Shown: positions 1-6,767 of the stretch, one piece after another
How the letters are laid out: each line of letters opens with the position of its first letter
Numbering within the stretch: position 1 is the first letter of the stretch
Assembly: GCF_019956415.1 (NCBI RefSeq)
Contig: NZ_JAHBDK010000051.1
Location: 1-40,437 of the forward strand
Source: Pseudomonas sp. GL-B-19
Lineage (GTDB): Bacteria > Pseudomonadota > Gammaproteobacteria > Pseudomonadales > Pseudomonadaceae
Direction: 5' to 3'
Length of the DNA stretch: 40,437 bases
Program-made: the position numbers and the translations under genes
Notes under the pieces: model-generated
Databases searched by the model: none
What the model was told of the DNA's origin: nothing
What the model saw: only the letters and a program-made list of their open reading frames with translations

Positions 1-200
1 CCCGCTAGCGTCGAGCCTGCACGTTCTTTCCTGACCTGCTCGACCCAGCGGCGCAACGCAGTAGGGCCGATATCGAAGTTGGCGCAGACCTCAAGAATGG
101 GCTGGTCTTCATCAAGCACCATGCTTGCAGCATTGAGCTTGAACTCGCTGGAATAGGACTTTCGCATCATCATGCACACCTTAGATTTGGGCGCCATCAT
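1..200 (-). CDS. IS3-family transposase OrfA, partial
   Basis: Reading the minus strand from ATG at 200 or 197 gives a protein beginning MAPKSKVCMMMRKSYSSEFK, then ...LNAASMVLDEDQ, ...EVCANFDIGPTALRRWVEQVRKER. This is the helix-turn-helix N-terminus of IS3-family OrfA, which binds the element's ends; the helix pair around IGPTALRRWV is typical. The frame is open to the window edge, so the C-terminal leucine-zipper part, the frameshift site and OrfB (DDE catalytic domain) are outside the window. Later ATGs at 173, 170 and 167 are possible starts. Whether the element is still active cannot be judged. Confidence 0.75.
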   Translation of the reverse strand, partial: MMAPKSKVCMMMRKSYSSEFKLNAASMVLDEDQPILEVCANFDIGPTALRRWVEQVRKERAGSTLA

Positions 201-240
201 AGCGCCCTATTGATGTGTCCAATTTCATTAGGCCAGATCA
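1..240 (-). mobile_element. IS3-type insertion sequence, partial (right part of element outside window)
   Basis: The element's start lies at base 240, where the minus strand begins TGATCTGGCCTAATGAAATT, an IS3-like TG-starting end, followed by a transposase OrfA reading frame. The other end is cut by the window edge, so the opposite inverted repeat and target duplication cannot be seen. The boundary at 240/241 is inferred because an otherwise standard REP palindrome starts abruptly at 241 with its first ten or so bases missing. Family assignment rests on OrfA only. Confidence 0.7.
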
Positions 241-320
241 GCCTGCTCGCGATAGCGGTCTTTCAGTCAACAGTAATGTTGAATGTGAAGGCCCCATCGC
301 GAGCAGGCTCGCTCCCACAT
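241..320. repeat. REP palindrome pair, left copy truncated by the IS
   Basis: Bases 294-320 carry a REP unit containing CGCGAGCAGGCTCGCTCCCA. Bases 241-260 carry the inverted partner, but it starts inside the palindrome at GCCTGCTCGCGAT, and the expected GTGGGAGCGA before it is replaced by the IS end. The pair therefore looks like a REPIN interrupted by the insertion. Confidence 0.8.
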
Positions 321-342
321 TTTTTTGCGCAAGGTTTAGGGA

Positions 343-630
343 TTAGTGGTTAGCCGGCGGATCGAGGTTATCCAGCACTCGATTCACCGCCAACTCCCCG
401 AGCATGATGACCTGCTGAATTCCCAGCAGGGTGTTGCGTTGCGGGCCCTCCAGAAACCCGGCGAAATCACTCGCCATGACGCTGGCTGATGCCAACGATT
501 CGCAGGCGTGAGCGAGCAGGGTTTCGTTATCGACCTTGGGATCTATGAGGAAGATGGTGCTGGGTTTGCGTGGGGGGAAGTCGTGAGGGACCGGATCGGT
601 GTCCGGTGGGTTTGGCGTAACTTTGAACAT
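343..630 (-). CDS. DUF6124/DUF3077-like small protein, 95 aa
   Basis: The protein begins MFKVTPNPPDTDPV, a start I recognise from a family of small pseudomonad proteins annotated DUF6124 (earlier DUF3077). The family often has a VDNETLLxHACESLASA segment like the one at about residues 33-52 here. There is no signal peptide or membrane segment; the second half reads as amphipathic helices. The function is unknown. AGGAG lies 11 bases upstream of the ATG (CAGGAGTAAATCAGCTTATG), which supports the start. The gene points away from the PAAR operon, and its leader contains the long hairpin at 681-759. The family name is from memory, so it is moderately sure; the gene itself is well supported. Confidence 0.75.
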   Translation of the reverse strand: MFKVTPNPPDTDPVPHDFPPRKPSTIFLIDPKVDNETLLAHACESLASASVMASDFAGFLEGPQRNTLLGIQQVIMLGELAVNRVLDNLDPPANH

Positions 631-680
631 AAGCTGATTTACTCCTGAGTGGAGCCACTACCGATCTCTACTAAAAGAAG

Positions 681-759
681 GGTGGCGGCTGTGCGCAGGT
701 TAGTAGACCGGGGAGAATCAGCATTGCCGGCGCGCCGAAGCGCCCTGCGCACAGCCACC
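681..759. promoter_or_regulatory. Long imperfect hairpin in the leader of the DUF6124-like gene
   Basis: GCTGTGCGCAGG (688-699) pairs perfectly with CCTGCGCACAGC (744-755), and the flanking GGTGG/CCACC extend the stem with a two-base bulge. The loop is about 44 bases and contains GGTTAGTAGACC (698-709). On the minus strand this lies 50-130 bases before the start codon at 630, so it would be part of the 5' leader of that gene. Whether it acts as RNA on the minus strand, as part of a plus-strand transcript, or as a DNA element is open. Confidence 0.5.
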
Positions 760-810
760 ATCAAGTTCAGACTAAAAATCTGACTGACAGCGCTTCTGCA
801 TCTTACTGAT

Positions 811-963
811 AACACCTCGGGCTACTAAACCCGACCACTGAAAGGCAGTGGCAGGGAAACGATAGAGTCCGAGGCAAAGGCGCACAAGCCGGCGGATTCT
901 GGAGTAACCGTAGGCAACGACGCAAGGTGTTGTAGCCTCCGAGAAGTAACTCGGAGTGTTTTT
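811..963 (+). ncRNA. Candidate structured RNA with terminator and alternative pairing
   Basis: Visible helices on the plus strand are CGGG/CCCG (818-821 with 830-833), CCACTG/CAGTGG (835-840 with 846-851), AACACCT/AGGTGTT (811-817 with 925-931), and a terminal stem CTCCGAG/CTCGGAG (937-943 with 950-956) followed by TGTTTTT. The terminator's left arm can instead pair with CTCGGGCTAC (816-825) through GTAGCC and CGAG (932-937, 940-943). That is a terminator/antiterminator-like alternative. The 3' end is about 150 bases before the PAAR gene, so this may be an attenuator leader or a free sRNA. I cannot name an RNA family. The minus-strand frame here has no supporting start or homology and is probably not coding. 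Confidence 0.45.
937..963 (+). terminator. Rho-independent terminator
   Basis: A perfect 7-bp stem CTCCGAG/CTCGGAG with loop AAGTAA is followed by TGTTTTT. The T-run exists only on the plus strand, so transcription ending here comes from the left. Confidence 0.7.
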
Positions 964-1114
964 AAACAGGACTCCCGGCGCTCGAACATTTAAGCGTTTT
1001 CCTACAGCCAATCCGTGTGGTGCTTGGTACGGTCGAAACGCCAAAGGTTGACGCACAGGCCCCCGGTGGTTAGCGTCCCCCGCTCGCATCAAATGACAAT
1101 GACAAGGAATGCAT

Positions 1115-1612
1115 ATGTCTGGAAAACCGGCTGCACGCGTCACGGACCCGACCACCTGCCCGCTTCCGGGCCATGGCACCAACCCCATCGCCAGCGGCTC
1201 CCCCGACGTGTTTTTCAATGGCCTCGCCGCAGCGAGAGTCAGCGACCAATGCACCTGCGGCCAAGCGCTCAGCGGCGGCTTTTCATCAACGGTGTTCATC
1301 AACGACTTGAACGCCATGACCCTCGATGGCACCACGAGCCATGGCGGCGTAATAATCGGCGGTTCCGGAAACGTCATCATCGGCAGCACCCACACCCCCG
1401 CGCCCTTCATTCCACCCCTGCCAATCATTGGCCAGCCCATCGTGGAATTCAAAGCCGTCAGTGCCGGCAATGGCGAACCGATAGCCGAACAAAACTACGA
1501 AATCGAAACCGCCGAAGGCCGCATCGTCAAAGGCCAGACCAACGCCTTGGGCATGACCCAAAGCGTCGCCACGCTAAAACCCGACCTCGCCGTCGTTCGC
1601 TGGACCGTCTAA
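1115..1612 (+). CDS. PAAR domain protein (T6SS spike tip), 165 aa
   Basis: PAAR proteins form the sharp zinc-binding cone that caps the VgrG spike of type VI secretion systems and often carry or recruit effectors. This one starts MSGKPAARVTDPTTCPLPGH, with the PAAR-type proline/glycine repeats to about residue 90 and zinc-ligand candidates in TCPLPGHGTNP, CTCGQ and TTSHGG. The last ~65 residues (from about IIGQPIVEFK) look like a small beta-rich extension. I chose ATG 1115 because AAGGA at 1104-1108 is spaced correctly; ATG 1109 is too close to it. It is the first gene of a five-gene run (18-base gap to the next), which suggests it delivers the next gene's product. Confidence 0.85.
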   Translation: MSGKPAARVTDPTTCPLPGHGTNPIASGSPDVFFNGLAAARVSDQCTCGQALSGGFSSTVFINDLNAMTLDGTTSHGGVIIGGSGNVIIGSTHTPAPFIPPLPIIGQPIVEFKAVSAGNGEPIAEQNYEIETAEGRIVKGQTNALGMTQSVATLKPDLAVVRWTV

Positions 1613-1630
1613 GCCTCAAGGAAGAATCAA

Positions 1631-2794
1631 ATGACCGGACAATGCATCGCGCCAGACGACCTGGACATGAAAAAACTCTGGGACAGTACCTGCGAACTGC
1701 CCGCCTGCAAACGCGAAACCACCACGGGCGGCCCCAACCCGAAAACCCGCGTCGAAGTGCCGTTGTTGACCTGCAACTGCCTGTGGCGCCGGTTTCAGAA
1801 AGAAGCCGAAGAATGGGTTGCACCGGGTGGCGTGCTGATTGCCGATCCGCAAGTGCGTAACCGTAAGATCAATGCCGCGTATGCGCAGTTGTGGCTGGCG
1901 GATAACCGGTTTCAGTGGGCGGGTTTGGCGGCGTTTGCTTCGAAGCAGGTGGGGTGTGGGTTGATTCATGCCTCCACGCTAGATCAGAGAATCGAAGCGG
2001 AGAAAAAAGCTTACCGAACGTTAAAAGACAGTCAGTCAAAGGATTTGTATGAACGCGTAGTGGTGAACAAATTGCGTTCGGATCCTGAGCTTTGGAACCA
2101 GTGGGATCAGGCCAAGCAGCAGAACCCGGTTCCCCTTACGAGTGATCCACTATCAGGCGACGCGATTGCATTTCTTCAAGAAGAATTGCAATACGTTCAT
2201 GAAATGCTAGCGCTTGGAAACACTGCCCTTTTCCTGGATGTGTATCCACTACACCGGTTTTTCATGGTGCGAGGATTCAAGGAAATGGAGAAGTGTCTGC
2301 CCGACCGCAGCAGGCTAAAAAATGAAGTACTTTGGCCCATTGCAGATAAAGTTGAATTTGGAACTAATCACTTCGAAATATCCCAAACATTCGCCTCGAT
2401 CAATGAAGGCGATGTCAGCGGCAGCGGCAGTGTCAGGGCTATGGCACGGCACGAACAGTTGAATATCCTTCAACCTGCAATGTATGACATAGCGCATTTC
2501 GCGCTGCTAATGAGAGGAACTCAAGCTGGCGACGTTGCCTCCGTTGTCACCGGATTATTTTCGGGACTACCAGAAGAAATTCAACTAACCCTGGCAAGTC
2601 AGTGCAAAGCACCTGACGACCGGAAAGTTTCTTTTAGTAGCAATCCAATCGCTGATTTGGCAGACAAAGATCAACGTATGGAGTTCGTGTTGCGAGCGGC
2701 AACACAATTCGACAATTTACTCAAAAATCCAGCCACTCTCGCTCAAGTAAAAAATTCCATTACGGAAATTGCCAATGGGGGAGGAGTCAAATGA
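1631..2794 (+). CDS. DUF2515-like protein, candidate T6SS effector, 387 aa
   Basis: No signal peptide or clear membrane segment is visible, as expected for a T6SS cargo. A Cys-rich N-terminus (C5, and a CELPACK / LLTCNCLW pair) is followed by a region with the sequence INAAYAQLWLADNRFQWAGL at about residues 80-99. Later come ALFLDVYPLHRFF (about 200-212) and ARHEQLNILQPAMYD (about 270-284). These three blocks resemble the DUF2515 pattern (family of B. subtilis YppC), with its early Ala/Tyr helix, the phenylalanine/aspartate DxxPL motif and the NEQ-like segment; this match is from memory. The biochemical activity is unknown. The gene sits between a PAAR gene and three paralogous membrane-anchored proteins and overlaps the first by ATGA. 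Codon use becomes visibly more A/T-rich after about base 1980. Confidence 0.6.
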   Translation: MTGQCIAPDDLDMKKLWDSTCELPACKRETTTGGPNPKTRVEVPLLTCNCLWRRFQKEAEEWVAPGGVLIADPQVRNRKINAAYAQLWLADNRFQWAGLAAFASKQVGCGLIHASTLDQRIEAEKKAYRTLKDSQSKDLYERVVVNKLRSDPELWNQWDQAKQQNPVPLTSDPLSGDAIAFLQEELQYVHEMLALGNTALFLDVYPLHRFFMVRGFKEMEKCLPDRSRLKNEVLWPIADKVEFGTNHFEISQTFASINEGDVSGSGSVRAMARHEQLNILQPAMYDIAHFALLMRGTQAGDVASVVTGLFSGLPEEIQLTLASQCKAPDDRKVSFSSNPIADLADKDQRMEFVLRAATQFDNLLKNPATLAQVKNSITEIANGGGVK

Positions 2795-3423
2795 GGCGCA
2801 AATTAATTTTGAGTCTTGTGGCTGTAATGTGTTTGTTTTTGCTTGCTTATGTCATCCATGAGCAACCATCTGTGGATACAATTTCCGTTCATATCGGAAA
2901 GTCCTATAAAGATGTAGAGCATGACTCGACATTTCCAGTCAGGGCTAAAACGGCAATCTATCCAAGTGAACCACCCGAAGTTGATTCCACTTGGATCAGC
3001 AGTCCAGTGATTGTCAAATTTGATGATCCCAAATACGGTTTCACTTTGCCCCCAACGAAATTCGGTGCTGTCGGTTACAACAATGAAAAGGTGTCAACTA
3101 TTACCACTTCTCCGATGTTGGAGACATTGCGATTTGATCAGTTGATTCCCTTGCTTAATCATTTACAAGAGATGTTTAAGAGTTCCGGTTGGGTGCCACG
3201 GGATAGCGAGGATCATGCGTGGCTTATGGTAAGTAACGAAGATGACAGAAATACTCTACAGAGCCTGTTATTCGATCAGGTTGTTGTCGTGATGCTGCTG
3301 GTTCCCCATAAGTACGGTCTTGCCCTCAACGTCAAATGCTACGCTCGCTGTGACGAGCGTGATCCGAAGACGGCGAAGTATCTGATCGATGTCAGCGTGG
3401 GGTCGGATTACTACAGTGACTGA
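2791..3423 (+). CDS. Membrane-anchored paralogue 1 of 3, candidate immunity protein, 210 aa
   Basis: An N-terminal basic/hydrophobic stretch (about residues 4-22, MRRKLILSLVAVMCLFLLAY) should be a signal anchor, with the remaining ~185 residues in the periplasm. No lipobox follows. Shared landmarks with its two neighbours are SVHIGKSY, DSTFPV, KTAIYPSEPP, STWISSPV, FDDPKYGFTLP, TTSPMLET and the C-terminal KCYARCDERDPKTAKYLIDV, whose two Cys could form a disulfide. GGGGGAGGAG precedes the ATG, and the start overlaps the upstream stop (ATGA). I do not recognise the family. Tandem anchored periplasmic paralogues behind a PAAR-linked gene fit immunity to a periplasm-acting toxin; this is inference. 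Confidence 0.6.
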   Translation: MRRKLILSLVAVMCLFLLAYVIHEQPSVDTISVHIGKSYKDVEHDSTFPVRAKTAIYPSEPPEVDSTWISSPVIVKFDDPKYGFTLPPTKFGAVGYNNEKVSTITTSPMLETLRFDQLIPLLNHLQEMFKSSGWVPRDSEDHAWLMVSNEDDRNTLQSLLFDQVVVVMLLVPHKYGLALNVKCYARCDERDPKTAKYLIDVSVGSDYYSD

Positions 3424-4066
3424 ATCAAAGCAGCGCTGGTTGATTTTGATTGTTTTCATTCTTCTGGTGTCGGGAAGCTTGATGTATGCCCGTTTGAGCA
3501 CCAAAACCTTATCCGTCCATATCGGAAAGCCCTATGAACAGGTCATCAAAGACTCAACTTTCCCAGTCGAAGACAAAACGGCCATCTATCCAGGTGACCC
3601 TAATAACGCGAAAGATCCTCCAAGACCTGGTTCCACGTGGATCAGCAGCCCGACTGTCATTGAGTTTGATGATCCCGTTTATGGATTCAAACTTCCTCCG
3701 ACGGTGTTTGGTGCCGTTACTTATGGAGGACAGAAAGTCTCGACTGTAACCACATCGCCCATGTCTGAAACGATGCCATTCACGGAGGCTGTGGATCGAT
3801 TGGTGGATGTACAAAACACCCTCAAGTCCGGAGGGTGGATGCTTGAGCCTTTGGAAAATAACGACTGGTTTAGTGTCGACTCTGCTGCAGAGCGTGAGCG
3901 ACTGCAGGTCAAGCTATTCGATCAGCCAGTGGGCATTGATTTGTATGTGCCGGGAAAATACAGTCTGCTGCTTTTGATCAAGTGCTATACACGCTGTTCG
4001 CGTGATTCGACGACGGCTAAATATCTGATCGATATCAGTGTGGGCCGGGATCGAAGCGGCACATGA
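3416..4066 (+). CDS. Membrane-anchored paralogue 2 of 3, candidate immunity protein, 216 aa
   Basis: I chose GTG 3416, which overlaps the end of paralogue 1 (GTGACTGA). It gives MTESKQRWLILIVFILLVSG, a short basic start followed by one hydrophobic segment, matching the length and layout of the siblings; the open frame itself extends upstream to 3389. The conserved core is present (SVHIGKPY, DSTFPVEDKTAIYPG, STWISSPTV, FDDPVYGFKLPPTVFGA, TTSPMSETMPF, CYTRCSRD, TAKYLIDISVG). It carries a few extra residues (DPNNAKDPPRP) after AIYPG. It is the most diverged of the three, especially in the C-terminal third. Tight overlaps suggest translational coupling with both neighbours. Confidence 0.6.
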   Translation: MTESKQRWLILIVFILLVSGSLMYARLSTKTLSVHIGKPYEQVIKDSTFPVEDKTAIYPGDPNNAKDPPRPGSTWISSPTVIEFDDPVYGFKLPPTVFGAVTYGGQKVSTVTTSPMSETMPFTEAVDRLVDVQNTLKSGGWMLEPLENNDWFSVDSAAERERLQVKLFDQPVGIDLYVPGKYSLLLLIKCYTRCSRDSTTAKYLIDISVGRDRSGT

Positions 4067-4704
4067 GGAAGCCCTACAAGCGGAAAGTTATATGTTGGCG
4101 CAGAGCAGTGTTTTTCATGCTCTTTATTTGCCTGACTTCTTTTCACTACCCAATGGATTTTTTGGTTATTCACATCGGTAAGCCATACGAAAGCGTCGTG
4201 AGGGATTCGACGTTTCCTGTGTTACGTAAAACTGCCATTTATCCAAGTGAGCCACCTCACCCGAGCTCAACCTGGATTAGCACCCCAGTCATTTTCACCT
4301 TTGATGACAAACAACATGGATTCACGTTGCCAGCTACAAAGTTTGGTGCGATTGGGTGGTCCGATTTCAAAGCGATTACCCTGACTACTTCGCCGATGCT
4401 TGAAACCTTGCTGTTCGACCAGTTGATTGTTGTGCTTGATCAGCTGCAGAACCAGCTAAAAAATGCGGGTTGGATACTGTGGAGTGCAGATAGAAATCCT
4501 TGGGTCAAAACCGCCACCGAGGCAGATAAACGAGCTCTCCAAGCCGAGTTGTTTGATCACGTAATGGTGACCGTGCTGTTGGTACCACACCGATACAGTC
4601 TTGCGCTCAACGTCAAATGCTACGCTCGCTGTGACGAGCGAGATCCGAAGACGGCGAAGTATCTGATCGATGTCAGCGTGGGGGCGGATTACTTCAGCGA
4701 ATGA
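4063..4704 (+). CDS. Membrane-anchored paralogue 3 of 3, candidate immunity protein, 213 aa
   Basis: The start overlaps the previous stop (ATGA). A basic N-terminus (MRKPYKRKVICWRRAV) leads into a hydrophobic segment at about residues 15-30, then the shared core (VIHIGKPY, DSTFPVLRKTAIYPSEPP, STWISTPV, FDDKQHGFTLP, TTSPMLETLLFDQL, KCYARCDERDPKTAKYLIDV). Its last ~28 codons are nearly identical in DNA to those of paralogue 1, although the middle copy has diverged. No terminator is obvious after the stop; a REP unit follows 40 bases on. The role is inferred only from position; it could also be an adaptor or an unrelated envelope protein. Confidence 0.6.
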   Translation: MRKPYKRKVICWRRAVFFMLFICLTSFHYPMDFLVIHIGKPYESVVRDSTFPVLRKTAIYPSEPPHPSSTWISTPVIFTFDDKQHGFTLPATKFGAIGWSDFKAITLTTSPMLETLLFDQLIVVLDQLQNQLKNAGWILWSADRNPWVKTATEADKRALQAELFDHVMVTVLLVPHRYSLALNVKCYARCDERDPKTAKYLIDVSVGADYFSE

Positions 4705-4744
4705 AAAGTCGCTCCAAGGCTTGCCGCAGTTGCTGGCAATACCG

Positions 4745-4770
4745 CCATCGCGAGCAGGCTCGCTCCCACA
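4745..4770. repeat. REP palindrome, single
   Basis: CCATCGCGAGCAGGCTCGCT followed by CCCACA, the common P. fluorescens-type REP unit, lies in the 229-base gap between the paralogue operon and the Na/Pi transporter. No inverted partner is seen nearby. Confidence 0.8.
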
Positions 4771-4933
4771 AGGGTGGCGCTGTTTTCATGACAGTCCTGT
4801 TTCATTCGCCTCTTCAGCTGTGCAATGCTGGCGTCCAGACCGTTAGCCAACTACAGCTTAAGTACAGAACGTAGAAAAAAGCGCAGTACCGTCAACTTGC
4901 CCCTTTGGGGCGCGACCACCACAGGGGGCCTTT

Positions 4934-6592
4934 ATGCTCACCCTGCTCAATTTGTTATCGGCCGTGGCCTTGTTGATCTGGGGCACGCACATCGTCCGAA
5001 CCGGCATCCTGCGGGTTTACGGCACGAACCTGCGCCATGTGATTGGTCGGAATATGTCCAGGCGTTGGCTGGCGTTTGTCGCCGGGATCGTGGTGACGGC
5101 GATGGTCCAGAGCAGTAACGCCACCGCCATGCTCGTTACTTCGTTTGTCGGTCAGGGCCTTATGGCGTTGACCCCGGCCCTGGCGACCATGCTCGGCGCC
5201 GACGTCGGTACGGCGCTGATGGCGCGGGTGCTGACGTTCGATTTGTCGTGGCTCTCGCCTTTGCTGATCTTTGTCGGGGTGATTTTCTTCCTGTCGCGCA
5301 AACAGACCCGGGTCGGGCAGATGGGCCGGGTCTGTATTGGCCTGGGCCTGATCATTCTGGCGCTGCAACTGATCGTCGAAGCCGCCGGGCCGATCACCCA
5401 TGCGCAAGGGGTGAAGGTGATTTTCGCCTCACTAACCGGCGACATCCTGCTCGATGCGTTGATAGGTGCGCTGTTCGCGATGGTCTCTTACTCCAGTCTC
5501 GCGGCCGTCCTGCTGACCGCGACCCTGGCCGGCGCCAATGTGATCAGTCTGCCAGTGGCCATCGGCCTGGTGATTGGCGCCAACATTGGCAGTGGCATCC
5601 TCGCGTTCCTCAGCACCAGCATGCAAAACGCCGCTGGCCGTCAAGTCGCGCTCGGTAGCCTGTTGTACAAGCTGATCGGTTTGTTGCTGATCATTCCGGT
5701 GCTCGATCCGTTAGTGCACTGGATGGATAGCCTGGACTTCAGCCCTCAGGAAATGGTGATTGGCTTCCACCTGCTCTACAACACCACGCGTTGTTTGATC
5801 CTGCTGCCAAGCGTCGGGGGGATGGCCAGGTTGTGCGCCTGGCTGTTGCCGGAGCGGCCGGAAGCCAACGGAATGGCCAAAGCCCGGCACCTCGACCCGA
5901 CAGCGCTGGCCACGCCGAGCCTGGCGTTGGCCAATGCGGCCCGGGAAACCCTGCGCATGGGTGATCTGATCGACAACATGCTTGAAGCGATGCTCGATGT
6001 GCTGCACGGCAAGCAAACCGCCGTGACCCAGGAAATGCGTCGCCTGACCGATGATGTCGAAGCACTCTACAACGCGATCAAGCTCTATCTGGCGCAAATG
6101 CCCCGCGAAGACCTCAGCGACCAGGACAGCCGGCGCTGGGCAGAAATCATTGAGTTGGCGATCAACCTCAAACTCGCCAGCGACCTGATCGAACGCATGT
6201 TGCGTAAGGTTCAGCAGCAGAAAACCTCACAGCGTCGGTCTTTTTCCGACGTTGGCCTGGAGGAGTTGGCGGGGCTGCACAGTCAGTTAATCTCCAATCT
6301 GCGCCTGGGATTGTCCGTGTTCCTGAGTTCCGACAAGGAAAGTGCCCGCCAGTTGTTGCGTGAAAAACGTCGCTTTCGCGCACAGGAACGGCGTCTGGCC
6401 CATGCCCATGTCAGCCGGTTGCAACGTAAGATTGTGCAAAGCCTCGAAACCAGTTCGTTGCACCTGGAGTTGATTGCCGACATGAAACGTCTGAACTCGC
6501 TGTTTTGCAGCAGCGCGTATGTGGTGCTGGAAACGTCGGACACCGGGGCACTGGCCGTCGACGATTTGGCTGACATCACGCATTCGCCTTGA
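4934..6592 (+). CDS. Na/Pi cotransporter family protein with PhoU-like C-terminus, 552 aa
   Basis: The N-terminal ~310 residues are a hydrophobic bundle with the type II Na/phosphate cotransporter repeat. QSSNATAML at about residues 59-67 matches the QSS signature of PF02690, and a second, weaker repeat (SYSSLAAVLL, then GANIGSG) lies near residues 180-215. Residues ~330-530 are helical and charged, resembling PhoU. Members (E. coli YjbB type) move phosphate across the inner membrane, and export has been shown for YjbB. AGGGGGCC precedes the ATG. It appears to be a single-gene unit between REP elements. Substrate and direction here are inferred from family. Confidence 0.85.
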   Translation: MLTLLNLLSAVALLIWGTHIVRTGILRVYGTNLRHVIGRNMSRRWLAFVAGIVVTAMVQSSNATAMLVTSFVGQGLMALTPALATMLGADVGTALMARVLTFDLSWLSPLLIFVGVIFFLSRKQTRVGQMGRVCIGLGLIILALQLIVEAAGPITHAQGVKVIFASLTGDILLDALIGALFAMVSYSSLAAVLLTATLAGANVISLPVAIGLVIGANIGSGILAFLSTSMQNAAGRQVALGSLLYKLIGLLLIIPVLDPLVHWMDSLDFSPQEMVIGFHLLYNTTRCLILLPSVGGMARLCAWLLPERPEANGMAKARHLDPTALATPSLALANAARETLRMGDLIDNMLEAMLDVLHGKQTAVTQEMRRLTDDVEALYNAIKLYLAQMPREDLSDQDSRRWAEIIELAINLKLASDLIERMLRKVQQQKTSQRRSFSDVGLEELAGLHSQLISNLRLGLSVFLSSDKESARQLLREKRRFRAQERRLAHAHVSRLQRKIVQSLETSSLHLELIADMKRLNSLFCSSAYVVLETSDTGALAVDDLADITHSP

Positions 6593-6641
6593 ACGTCTGG
6601 CTGTGTGGTCAGTCAGTTACTTGAGTTCCGGTTCAAAAGCT

Positions 6642-6719
6642 TTCGCGAGCAGGCTCGCTCCCACAGTTGACTGACGGCGTTCACAAAACCAATGTGGGAG
6701 CTGGCTTGCCCGCGATGGC
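6642..6719. repeat. REP pair (REPIN)
   Basis: Inverted units at 6642-6666 (TTCGCGAGCAGGCTCGCTCC) and 6692-6719 (ATGTGGGAGCTGGCTTGCCC) flank about 25 bases. The two arms belong to slightly different sequence variants. The pair lies between the Na/Pi transporter and the M16 gene. Confidence 0.8.
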
Positions 6720-6767
6720 TGCCCGGAAAGCAACACGGATCGCCAATCTGCCGTATGGAAGCTCGTT

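Noticed and set aside
772..1470. Minus-strand open frame (232 codons) across the noncoding region and the PAAR gene
   Set aside because: It runs antisense through the PAAR gene and through the hairpins and terminator at 811-963. The part over the hairpins (YSRIRRLVRLCLGLYRFP) probably reflects a conserved RNA element and not a protein.
4780..4802. Pho-box-like sequence before the Na/Pi transporter
   Set aside because: Only one CTGTCAT half is present, on the minus strand; the second half (ACAGCGC) is a poor match and orientation does not suit the gene.
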